Part shown: positions 42,904-49,311 of the stretch, in pieces
Position numbering within the stretch: position 1 is the first letter of the stretch
Layout of the letters: every line of letters begins with the position of its first letter
NCBI GenBank assembly: GCA_020850995.1
Contig: JADZDP010000239.1
Coordinates: forward strand, 1-49,311
Direction of reading: 5' to 3'
DNA: 49,311 nucleotides
Origin: Deltaproteobacteria bacterium
Lineage (GTDB): Bacteria > Myxococcota > UBA727 > VGSZ01
Program-made: the position numbers and the translations under genes
Notes under the pieces: model-generated
Seen by the model: the letters and a program-made list of their open reading frames with translations, nothing else
The model's database searches: none
Told to the model about the DNA's origin: nothing

Positions 42904-43075
42904 GCCTTGGTTTTAGCACTGTCCGTGCCAGCAGACCGCCCGCGCGCAGGCGCGTTGGAACGCCGAGATCCCCCTGTCGCCCGACGGCGCAGGCGCGGCT
43001 GCGAGGTCCATGCCGCAGCGTCGTGCGATCTCGCCGTCGCGGGGGCGGCAAGCCACATGGTACGACAGCGCACAG

Positions 43076-43825
43076 ATGCTACCCCTCGTCGTGACGCTGC
43101 TCGCAGGGCAGGTGGACGCGGGGCCGGTGGACGCCGGCCCCGTCGACGCCGGCACGCCGCCCGCCACCTGCGGCGCGCTCAGCGCTCAGGGTGCCTGCTT
43201 CGGCGCCTCCGCTGCCTGGTGCAGCGAGGACAACAGCGGGGGCGCCGCCGCGGGCGCCGCGGTGCTGGTGGAAGACTGCGCACCCGGGGTCTGCGCCTCA
43301 GTGGACGAGCTCGGCGCTTGGTGCTTCGCGCCCGCCGGCGCACCCTGCGCGTTCGAGGCCGGCTCGGGGACCACCACGCACGCCTGTGGCCCGGCGCAGG
43401 CCGCGCCCGACCCCACCTGGGGCTGCGATCTCCTGCAGGGCTGCGTCGAGCTCGGCGTCGCCGGCTGTGGCGACGGCTGCGCCGACGCCACGTACCTGCG
43501 CCTCGCCTGCGCGCCCTTCGGTCAAGCGGTGGTGCTCTCGTGCGCGGCGCTCGGGGGAAGCTGCGCGGGGCAGCAATGCCTGGGGCTCGCTGCCGGCGCG
43601 TCCTGCGACGAACGGCTACGCTGCGCCGACACCTTCGCCTGCGTCGCGGGGACCTGCGTGGCCGATCTCCCTGGGCTCGTCGTCGATGGGGGGCCTGGTG
43701 ACCCCCCTGCCGTCCCCGCGCCGCCGCCGTGGTGTGGGGCCAGCGGCGCCGGCGCGCTGGCCGGTCTCGCTGCGCTGTTGGCGTTTCGGCAACGACGTGG
43801 CGCCAGCCCTGACAGGCGGGCCTGA
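43076..43825 (+). CDS. Cys-rich exported protein with MYXO-CTERM-like tail, paralogue 1
   Basis: Encodes 249 residues from ATG 43076. A short signal (MLPLVVTLLAGQ) is followed by a VDAGP repeat and a Cys-rich domain: CGALSAQGACFGASAAWC, GAWCFAPAGAPC, CADTFACVAGTC. The C-terminus PPPWCGASGAGALAGLAALL then RQRR is a Cys, helix, Arg tail of the MYXO-CTERM kind, thought to mark proteins for outer-membrane sorting. The same domain frame occurs in the next two genes. Upstream is a 172-base spacer with no strong promoter. Function unknown. Confidence 0.72.
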   Translation: MLPLVVTLLAGQVDAGPVDAGPVDAGTPPATCGALSAQGACFGASAAWCSEDNSGGAAAGAAVLVEDCAPGVCASVDELGAWCFAPAGAPCAFEAGSGTTTHACGPAQAAPDPTWGCDLLQGCVELGVAGCGDGCADATYLRLACAPFGQAVVLSCAALGGSCAGQQCLGLAAGASCDERLRCADTFACVAGTCVADLPGLVVDGGPGDPPAVPAPPPWCGASGAGALAGLAALLAFRQRRGASPDRRA

Positions 43826-43885
43826 CAAGCGCGTCGTATCCCCCCGCTGTCCGATCACGACCGTTGTAGTTGGCCTTGCGCTCGT

Positions 43886-43913
43886 CGACGTGTCGGGTAC
43901 GGTGCGACGTGTC
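43886..43913. promoter_or_regulatory. Direct repeat CGACGTGTC upstream of paralogue 2
   Basis: The 9-base sequence CGACGTGTC occurs at 43886-43894 and 43905-43913, starting 19 bases apart, about two helical turns. A possible -10 TACGGT (43898-43903) lies between them, 16 bases after TTGCGC. This could be an activator or repressor site for the gene at 43985, but 9-base matches in GC-rich DNA can be chance. Confidence 0.3.
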
Positions 43914-43984
43914 CCGGGCCAATCCGGGATCATGCCGGCTCGACCGGCCCGAGAACCCGGCCGAACGGCCCCAGGAGAGGTCAC

Positions 43985-44809
43985 ATGCAGAAGCTGCTGT
44001 TGTGTTGTTCGTTGGCGATGGTCGCGTCGGGCGCTGCGTTCGCGCAGGGCGAGGGCGAGGGCGAGGGCGAGGCCTGCGGCACGGTCGACGAGCTGGGCGA
44101 GTGCGACGGCACCGATGCCATCTGGTGCGACACCGCCAGCAACACCCTCGCGCGCGTCGAGTGTGGCGACCTCCTCGGCGACGGCACCGTAGCTGGCGGC
44201 TGTGAGGTGTTTGCCGGCTTCGGCTCCTGGTGCGCCATGCCCGACGGCACCGCGTGCGCCTTCTCGAGCCAGAGCGGCCAGGCCATCACCATGGGCTGCG
44301 CCACCGACAGCTCCGGCTGCATCGACGGCGTCTGCACCGCCGGCGCCGGCGCGTGCGCGCCCGACACCGGCGAGACCGGCACCCAGACCTGCCTGGCCGG
44401 CAACATCCTGCAGCTCGCGTGCGGCGCCACCTCCCAGGTCATCGGTTACACCTGCGCCGGTATCAGCGCTGCTTCCACCTGCTCTGGCGACGTGTGCACG
44501 GGCGTGGCCTCCGGTGACCCCTGCGCCGACGGCGTCGCCGAGTGCGGCTCTGGCCTCACCTGCGGCAGCGAGGACACCTGTGTCGCCGAGGGCGAGGGCG
44601 AGGGCGAAGAGGGCGAGGGCGAGGGCGACGGTGAGTGCGCCAGCGACCGCGACTGCGACGACGGCGAGGTGTGCGAGGACGGCGAGTGCGTGGGCGGCTC
44701 CGAGCAGGCCCCGCTCTGCAACCACAGCGCCGCCAGCGCCGGCGTGCCGGCCGCGGGCCTCTTGGCCCTCGGCGGGCTCCTGATCGGCATCCGGCGCCGT
44801 CGCGCCTGA
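43985..44809 (+). CDS. Cys-rich exported protein with MYXO-CTERM-like tail, paralogue 2
   Basis: Encodes 274 residues; the CAGGAGAGG before ATG 43985 is a strong ribosome site. A Sec signal peptide (to FAQ, about residue 21) is followed by four Gly-Glu units and a Cys-rich domain matching paralogue 1 (GECDGTDAIWC, GSWCAMPDGTAC). A second Gly-Glu stretch then leads to a small Cys module (CASDRDCDDGEVCEDGEC). The tail PLCNHSAASAG, one helix and RRRRA resembles the MYXO-CTERM sorting signal. No lipobox at the front, so the tail should be the anchor. A strong intrinsic terminator follows 24 bases after the stop. Confidence 0.8.
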   Translation: MQKLLLCCSLAMVASGAAFAQGEGEGEGEACGTVDELGECDGTDAIWCDTASNTLARVECGDLLGDGTVAGGCEVFAGFGSWCAMPDGTACAFSSQSGQAITMGCATDSSGCIDGVCTAGAGACAPDTGETGTQTCLAGNILQLACGATSQVIGYTCAGISAASTCSGDVCTGVASGDPCADGVAECGSGLTCGSEDTCVAEGEGEGEEGEGEGDGECASDRDCDDGEVCEDGECVGGSEQAPLCNHSAASAGVPAAGLLALGGLLIGIRRRRA

Positions 44810-44828
44810 TTGCCTCTGGCACGCGCCA

Positions 44829-45365
44829 GTGACAAAGGGGGCCGAGAGGCCCCCTTTGCTTTTTCGCAATGCCCTCCTGCTGGTCACGGTCACGGTCACG
44901 GTCGCGTCGCCGGCGCTGGCGCAGGACGACGCCGGCGCGCCCGACGCGGGTAACCCCTGCGATCCCTCCTGCGCTGGCGACGTGCTCTCCTTCTGCGACG
45001 TCTCCCAGGCCACCACGCTCGACTGCGCGGCGCTCGGCGCCACGTGCGGCGCGCTGTCTGCCGAGTGGGGCCCCGATTGCCTCTTGCCCGCGGGAGCGAG
45101 CTGCGAGCCGGGCTACGCCTTCGGCGCTTCGCGCTGCGATCGCGCCCAGTCGCTCTACTGCATCGAGGGCAGCTGCCAGGTGGCAAGCGGAGCGCCGGCG
45201 AGCCCAGCGCTGACGCCGAGCGCCGGGACCGGCACCGCCTCGACCACCAGCGCCACCAGCGATCCCTTCGGCTGCAGCTCCTGTGGCACGGCCTCGGCGC
45301 TGAGCTTCCTGTGCTTCGGCGGCGCGCTGCGGCGGCTGCGCCGGGCGGTGGCCCGCGCGCGCTGA
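44829..45365 (+). CDS. Cys-rich exported protein with MYXO-CTERM-like tail, paralogue 3
   Basis: About 178 residues from a GTG at 44829, but the intrinsic terminator of the preceding gene spans the first ten codons. TTG 44856 is therefore an equally good start and gives a normal signal peptide (LLFRNALLLVTVTVTVASPALAQ). The domain is a shorter version of that in paralogues 1 and 2 (GDVLSFCDVSQ, CLLPAGASC). The tail (DPFGCSSCGTASALSFLC, then RRLRR) again has Cys, a short helix and Arg residues. It is followed after seven bases by dgkA. Start uncertain; gene likely. Confidence 0.62.
   Translation: MTKGAERPPLLFRNALLLVTVTVTVASPALAQDDAGAPDAGNPCDPSCAGDVLSFCDVSQATTLDCAALGATCGALSAEWGPDCLLPAGASCEPGYAFGASRCDRAQSLYCIEGSCQVASGAPASPALTPSAGTGTASTTSATSDPFGCSSCGTASALSFLCFGGALRRLRRAVARAR
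44834..44864 (+). terminator. Intrinsic (rho-independent) terminator
   Basis: AAAGGGGGCC at 44834-44843 pairs perfectly with GGCCCCCTTT at 44848-44857 around a GAGA tetraloop, followed by GC and a run of five T (44860-44864). It lies 24 bases after the stop at 44809 and should end that transcript. It is the only strong intrinsic terminator noticed in the window. Confidence 0.92.
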
Positions 45366-45372
45366 GCAGTCC

Positions 45373-46074
45373 ATGGTGGCGCCACCCCTTCGCCCCAACG
45401 AAGCCACGGACCTGTCGGATCCGAACCTCGAGAGCATCCCGCCGGTGCTCTTGCCCGGTGGCATCGTCGGCTCCTTTCGCGCCGCCATCGCCGGCGTGCT
45501 GCGCACCATCGCCGCGCAGCGCAACATGAAGATCCACGTGGTGTCGGGGTTGATGGTGCTGATCGTGGGCATGGCGCTGCCCCTGGGCCTCGAAGTGCGC
45601 GTGGCCCTGCTGTTCGCCGTCGCCATCGTGTGGTTCGCCGAGATCCTCAACACGGCGCTCGAGGCCTTCGTCGACCTGCACATCCGCACCTATCACCGCC
45701 TGGCGATGATGGCGAAAGACGCCGCTGCCGCCGGCGTGCTGGTGCTCGCGTGCGCCACGGTGGTGGTGCTCGCTGAGATCCTCACCACCCAGTGGCACCT
45801 CGTCACCGACAACCTGCCCGCGGTGCAGCGCGCGGTGGTGTTCGGCGTGCCCTGCGCGGTGCTCGAGCTGGTCGGCCTGTTCCTGGTACGGCGCGGGGTG
45901 CTCGCCCTGGTGCGCCTGGTCGCTTCCTTGGCGCTGCTGGCGCCCCTGGCGGTGACCACCACGGACCCGATCTTCGCCGTGCTGGCGGTGGCGCTCGTGC
46001 TCATCGCCGCATGGGCTCGCTGGAACTTTCCCCGCAAGGCGCAGGGCGGCGGCGTGCGCGTCCTCGCGCCGTGA
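45373..46074 (+). CDS. dgkA: DgkA-type diacylglycerol/undecaprenol kinase, extended
   Basis: Encodes 233 residues. The first 150 residues match the small membrane kinase DgkA: SFRAAIAGVLRTIAAQRNMKIH, EILNTALEAFVDL (near 88) and MMAKDAAAAGVLVL, which contain the conserved catalytic Glu, Asn, Glu and Asp/Lys set. It phosphorylates diacylglycerol or undecaprenol, recycling lipid used in envelope synthesis. Usual length is about 120-140; here a C-terminal extension of about 90 residues adds three more membrane helices (VFGVPCAVLELVGLFLV, VLALVRLVASLALLAPLAV, FAVLAVALVLIAAWA). The stop overlaps the deacetylase start (GTGA). Confidence 0.88.
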   Translation: MVAPPLRPNEATDLSDPNLESIPPVLLPGGIVGSFRAAIAGVLRTIAAQRNMKIHVVSGLMVLIVGMALPLGLEVRVALLFAVAIVWFAEILNTALEAFVDLHIRTYHRLAMMAKDAAAAGVLVLACATVVVLAEILTTQWHLVTDNLPAVQRAVVFGVPCAVLELVGLFLVRRGVLALVRLVASLALLAPLAVTTTDPIFAVLAVALVLIAAWARWNFPRKAQGGGVRVLAP

Positions 46075-46943
46075 GCGCTGGCAGCGCCGTCACCATCGAC
46101 GTCGACGGCGTGGGCCACTACCACGCCATTCACGGCTTGCCGGCGCCTCGCGGCGACGACCCCATCTGGCGTGCGGGCGTCCCGCGCGTGCTCGAGCTGT
46201 GTGCGGCGCAGGGCGTGCGCGCCACGTTGTTCATCGTCACCGCAGATCTCTCACACGCCCATGCGCGCGCGCTGGTGCGCCGCGCCCACGACGACGGCCA
46301 CGAGATCGCCAGCCATAGCCACGCGCACCGCTACGATCTGAGCACGCTCGCGCCCGCGCTCATCGAGGAAGATCTGCGTCGCTCCATCGAGGCGATCGTC
46401 GAGCTCACCGGTGAACGCCCGCGCGGCTTTCGCGCGCCCGGCTACACCTTGAGCCCCGCCCTCGTCGACGCCATCGCCAGGCTCGGCTTCGCCTACGACT
46501 CGAGCGTCATGGAGGCGCCCATGTACTGGGTGGCCCGCGCGCTCGCCCGTGCTGGGCTGCGCGCACGCGGCCGCGCCTCGGCGTCGCAGCTGGGCGACCC
46601 GCGGCAGTTCCTGCCCGGCTATGCGCCCCCCGGCCTCGTCGAGCTGCCCATCAGCGGCGCGCTCGGCTGGCCGTGGCTCGGCACCACGTTGACGATGTTG
46701 CCGTTACCCGTGGGCGCGCTCAGCACGGCGCTGGCGCGTGCCTCCGCGCGCGCGAATCCCGTGGTGCTCGAGCTGCACGCCATCGACCTGTGCGACCACA
46801 CCGACGGCTTCGACGCGGCGCTCGTGCGCGCCCAACCCGACGTGGCCGTGCCGTTGGCACGCAAGCGCCGACGCCTCGAGGCCGCGATCGCGTCGCTGTC
46901 CCGAGGGTGCCGGCCGCTCGCGGAGTGGGCTGAGCGACCCTGA
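46071..46943 (+). CDS. Polysaccharide deacetylase (NodB homology)
   Basis: Encodes 290 residues from a GTG at 46071 overlapping the dgkA stop. NodB motifs: VTIDVDGVGHYH (catalytic Asp, about residue 9), HEIASHSHAHRYDL (metal-binding His pair, about 76-89) and FRAPGYTLSP near 120, then the YDSSVMEAP element. There is no signal peptide, so it may act in the cytoplasm on a lipid-linked sugar, as with carrier-linked deacetylases. Coupling to DgkA fits a role in a lipid-carrier-linked glycan (inference). A 47-base gap separates it from the Gly-Glu lipoprotein gene. Confidence 0.88.
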   Translation: MSAGSAVTIDVDGVGHYHAIHGLPAPRGDDPIWRAGVPRVLELCAAQGVRATLFIVTADLSHAHARALVRRAHDDGHEIASHSHAHRYDLSTLAPALIEEDLRRSIEAIVELTGERPRGFRAPGYTLSPALVDAIARLGFAYDSSVMEAPMYWVARALARAGLRARGRASASQLGDPRQFLPGYAPPGLVELPISGALGWPWLGTTLTMLPLPVGALSTALARASARANPVVLELHAIDLCDHTDGFDAALVRAQPDVAVPLARKRRRLEAAIASLSRGCRPLAEWAERP

Positions 46944-46990
46944 CCGTCTCACCTTCGGCACCATGACGCTCGACCCTCTATGCTGCGGGG

Positions 46991-49183
46991 GTGACGACCT
47001 TGTTGCGTCTGCAGAGCGCGCTCGGGCCCCTGCTGGTTCTGCTCGCTGCGGCCGGCTGCCCGGTTGGCGTCGCCCTCGACGGCAAGCAGTGCGACGCGGC
47101 CCATCCGTGCATCGGAGGCTATCGCTGTGCTGATGGCACCTGCGTCCTCGAGGGGAGCGCAGGCGAGGGAGAAGGTGAGGGTGAAGGCGAGGGTGAAGGC
47201 GAGGGTGAAGGCGAGGGTGAAGGCGAGGGTGAAGGCGAGGGTGAAGGCGAGGGTGAAGGCGAAGGAGAAGGCGAGGGTGAAGGCGAGGGAGAAGGCGAAG
47301 GAGAAGGCGAAGGAGAAGGCGAGGGAGAAGGCGAGGGAGAAGGTGAGGGCGAAGGTGAGGGCGAGATCGTGTTCCGCCTGGACACCATCGAGCCCTTCTC
47401 CTGCACCGCGGTCTCGCACGAGGCCAGGAGTGGCGACGATCACGGCGGCATCGCGTGGGCCGGCGACGACGTCCTGTACACCGGTGATGACGCCACGGTG
47501 CGGGCACGGGTGGCGACGCTCACGACCCAGAGCACCTTGGCGAACGACCTCGACGCCTTGTTCTCGGACCTGGCCACCGGCGAGCTGTGGAGCTTCGCCG
47601 ACCGCGACAACTCCCTGTTCGCCGAGGGAGACGCGCAGGCGGAAGCGCTCGCGGAGCTCGACCCGCTGACGGGAGCACCCACCGGCCTGCTCGTGCCGTT
47701 CAGCATCACGGGGATCGATGGGCTCAATGAAGGCTCGGTGGGAGTCTTTGCCGGCGCGGGCCGCGTAGCGCTGGTGGTGCAGGGGATCGTGCACTTCATC
47801 GACATCGGCACAGGCGCGGTGAGCCTGGGCCCCACCGTGCTCTCGCTCGACGACGCGGTCGGGTGCGAGACCTGGGCGTCTTGGGGCTTGCTCGAGAGCT
47901 TCGACGGCGACGACTGGCTGGCCTACATCGCGTGGGGCAGCCGCATCGTGCGCGTCCGTGTGCGCGACGGGGCCCAGCAAGTCATCGAGCAGCTCGACGA
48001 TCTGGGGGACGCGTGCTCGATGACTGTCGACCCCACGCGCAGGCGCTTCTTGTTCCATCACGAGCTCGACTCGCAGTTCTTCGCCAGCGCTGACGAGGTG
48101 CTGGTGTCGTGCCCGGCCTCGATCTGCCGCGATGGCGCCTGCACCTGCGCCGCCGGCGTCACGTCGTGCCCCGACGGCTGCCGCGCCACCGCGCGCGACG
48201 AGCAGAACTGCGGCAGCTGCGGCAACGACTGCGCCAACCCCGGCGAGACCTGCGGCGGCGGCACCTGCGGCTGTGATGCTGCGGCCTACGACGGCGTGTG
48301 CGGCGGCGCCTGCGTCGACCATCAGGGCGACGACAGCTACTGCGATACCTGCGCGACGGCGTGCGGAGCCAACCAAGACTGCATCGGCGGGACCTGCCAG
48401 ACCATCGGCGAGTTGCGCATCACCTCGCTGTCCACAAGCTCATGTAACGGTGCACGGCTCGACAACGTCATCGGTGACCACACCGGCGGCTTCGCGCTCG
48501 GCGGCGGCTACGCATTCGTCGCGGGGACCACCGGGCTTGGGGTCGTCGATCTGCCGGGCCTCGGCAACCCGCGCAACGTCGACTCCGGCGGCGCCTACGA
48601 CTTCTACTTGAGCGACGTTTCCGACCAGACCTTGTGGAACCTGCGGTGCGGCGCCGAAGCGTGCGTGTGGGATCTCGACGCCGACGGCATCGCTCGCCTC
48701 GACCCCGACAACGGCAACGTGCTCGAGGAGCACGGTGCGCGCCACGTCGTCGACGACATCGGCGCCAGCATGATCTTCGCCGGCGCAGGTCGAAGCGCCA
48801 TCCTCGCGTCGAGCGGTCTGTACCTCATCGACCACGCCACCGGGTTCAGCGAGCGCTCACCGCCGCCGCACTTCTCCGACCACTGGCCGGCCTGGTGCTG
48901 GGGTGTCACGTCGGTGGGCGTGCTCGAGCGCAGCGGGGGCGATGACTGGCTCGTGTTCATCAGCGACGACAGCGAGGTAGTGCGCTTGCGCGCGCGCGAC
49001 GGGTTCTCCGAGGTCATCCTGAGCGGTGACTACCTCGGCGACGCGTGCGCCCTGGCGCTCTCGCCCGCCAGCGATCGGTGGCTGTTCGTGGCCCGCGGCG
49101 ACAACGACGTGGTGTCGAACCCGACCGATGGCACGCAGATCGTCTCGTGCCCGGCCACGATCGCCTGCACCGGCTGCCTCTGA
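46991..49183 (+). CDS. Gly-Glu-repeat lipoprotein with duplicated propeller-like ectodomain
   Basis: Encodes 730 residues from a GTG at 46991. Order: lipobox AAAGC near residue 23, Cys module (CDAAHPCIGGYRCADGTC), 34 Gly-Glu units, then two homologous halves. Each runs from an I-x-S-F-S/T-C start (EPFSCTAVSHEAR; STSSCNGARLDN) through GDDVLYTGDD or GGGYAFVAG to a GDDWL block (DGDDWLAYIAWGSRIVRVRVRDG; GGDDWLVFISDDSEVVRLRARDG) and DLGDAC or YLGDAC. This is an internal duplication of roughly 250 residues. Between them sits a Cys-rich linker (CPDGCRATARDEQNCGSCG). Each half looks beta-propeller-like. Surface display on a long acidic spacer is likely. Function unknown. Confidence 0.8.
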   Translation: MTTLLRLQSALGPLLVLLAAAGCPVGVALDGKQCDAAHPCIGGYRCADGTCVLEGSAGEGEGEGEGEGEGEGEGEGEGEGEGEGEGEGEGEGEGEGEGEGEGEGEGEGEGEGEGEGEGEGEGEGEIVFRLDTIEPFSCTAVSHEARSGDDHGGIAWAGDDVLYTGDDATVRARVATLTTQSTLANDLDALFSDLATGELWSFADRDNSLFAEGDAQAEALAELDPLTGAPTGLLVPFSITGIDGLNEGSVGVFAGAGRVALVVQGIVHFIDIGTGAVSLGPTVLSLDDAVGCETWASWGLLESFDGDDWLAYIAWGSRIVRVRVRDGAQQVIEQLDDLGDACSMTVDPTRRRFLFHHELDSQFFASADEVLVSCPASICRDGACTCAAGVTSCPDGCRATARDEQNCGSCGNDCANPGETCGGGTCGCDAAAYDGVCGGACVDHQGDDSYCDTCATACGANQDCIGGTCQTIGELRITSLSTSSCNGARLDNVIGDHTGGFALGGGYAFVAGTTGLGVVDLPGLGNPRNVDSGGAYDFYLSDVSDQTLWNLRCGAEACVWDLDADGIARLDPDNGNVLEEHGARHVVDDIGASMIFAGAGRSAILASSGLYLIDHATGFSERSPPPHFSDHWPAWCWGVTSVGVLERSGGDDWLVFISDDSEVVRLRARDGFSEVILSGDYLGDACALALSPASDRWLFVARGDNDVVSNPTDGTQIVSCPATIACTGCL
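47162..47365 (+). repeat. In-frame hexamer repeat encoding (Gly-Glu)n
   Basis: Thirty-four Gly-Glu units (68 codons, 204 bases). Internal blocks such as GAGGGTGAAGGC recur as a 12-base higher-order unit, while the 3' half uses more GGA codons. This shows growth by block duplication. Length is nearly equal to the copy at 25887. Confidence 0.97.
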
Positions 49184-49311
49184 CGCGCTTAGGGCCCGCG
49201 AACGGACAAGTCGATCGGTGATCGCGAGCGAGGCGCGTCGATGGCAAGGAGCCCCGCAGGGCCGTGGCCGTCGCCACGGACCGAGGACGCGACGCCGCCA
49301 GCGACGATGGA
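49184..49311. other. Window end, no supported gene
   Basis: The last 128 bases after the lipoprotein stop show no start codon with a ribosome site, no hairpin with a T-run and no protein-like frame. A gene entering from the right on the minus strand cannot be excluded. Confidence 0.5.

Noticed and set aside
42904..43075. Promoter or regulatory RNA in the 172-base spacer
   Set aside because: Only a four-base-stem inverted repeat (42916-42928) was found, too weak to support a feature.
49014..49277. Minus-strand 87-codon gene at the window end
   Set aside because: Arg/Ser/Thr-rich shadow overlapping the end of the lipoprotein gene, with no ribosome site or motif.

Overview
The window is very GC-rich (I judge well above 65 %, not computed) and gene-dense. 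It reads as the chromosome of a myxobacterium-like member of the Myxococcota or a related deltaproteobacterial lineage. The clues are about a dozen predicted lipoproteins, Cys-rich exported proteins, long Gly-Glu repeat spacers behind lipobox signal peptides, C-terminal Cys-transmembrane-Arg tails of the MYXO-CTERM kind, and Hanks-type Ser/Thr kinases beside core bacterial genes (secA, mpl, lspA, dgkA). No tRNA, rRNA, CRISPR array, insertion sequence or phage gene was seen. Convergent genes nearly touch and many co-directional genes overlap by 1-4 bases, so the genome is compact and translationally coupled.

Layout. 1-4.6 kb: a heptamer microsatellite, then a small lipoprotein, an N-formylglutamate-amidohydrolase-like lipoprotein, an SGNH hydrolase, a zinc-finger/TPR membrane protein and a frameshifted gene remnant. 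4.6-9.5 kb: an O-methyltransferase, a metallo-beta-lactamase-fold protein, a thiopurine methyltransferase and a membrane-anchored sulfatase-fold enzyme. 9.5-13.5 kb: a repetitive beta-rich lipoprotein, a Nudix/winged-helix (NrtR-like) protein with a small membrane protein, a tandem GNAT and a Cys-rich lipoprotein. 13.5-21.5 kb: an envelope cluster (ceramidase-like lipoprotein, MltF-like transglycosylase, beta-propeller-like protein; then a lipoprotein, Mpl and a Tat-type thioredoxin lipoprotein). 21.5-24.7 kb: secA.

24.8-27.3 kb and 35.1-37.1 kb hold two copies of one unusual two-gene module on opposite strands. In each, an exported protein ending in a two-helix membrane hairpin overlaps the start of a lipoprotein with a Gly-Glu repeat spacer. 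Between them lies a sulfur-oxidation island: soxCD-like sulfite dehydrogenase genes, a divergent ArsR-family regulator with a clear inverted-repeat operator, and a split YeeE/YedE sulfur transporter with its own palindromic promoter. These are interrupted by a four-gene lipoprotein/pseudokinase operon.

37.2-41.1 kb is a tight operon: small protein, Ser/Thr kinase, an enlarged LspA, two bacterial-microcompartment vertex proteins (EutN/CcmL type) and a class II aldolase. No hexameric shell gene is in view. 41.1-45.4 kb carries a large Cys-repeat lipoprotein and three tandem Cys-rich paralogues with MYXO-CTERM-like tails, with a strong intrinsic terminator inside the cluster. 45.4-49.2 kb has an extended DgkA coupled to a polysaccharide deacetylase, then a third Gly-Glu lipoprotein.

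The overall theme is envelope building and surface display: lipoprotein secretion and maturation (secA, lspA), peptidoglycan recycling (mpl, mltF), lipid-carrier recycling (dgkA) and many displayed lipoproteins. Added to this are sulfur-compound oxidation and a fragment of a microcompartment pathway. All functional calls are from reading motifs by eye; no database search was run.
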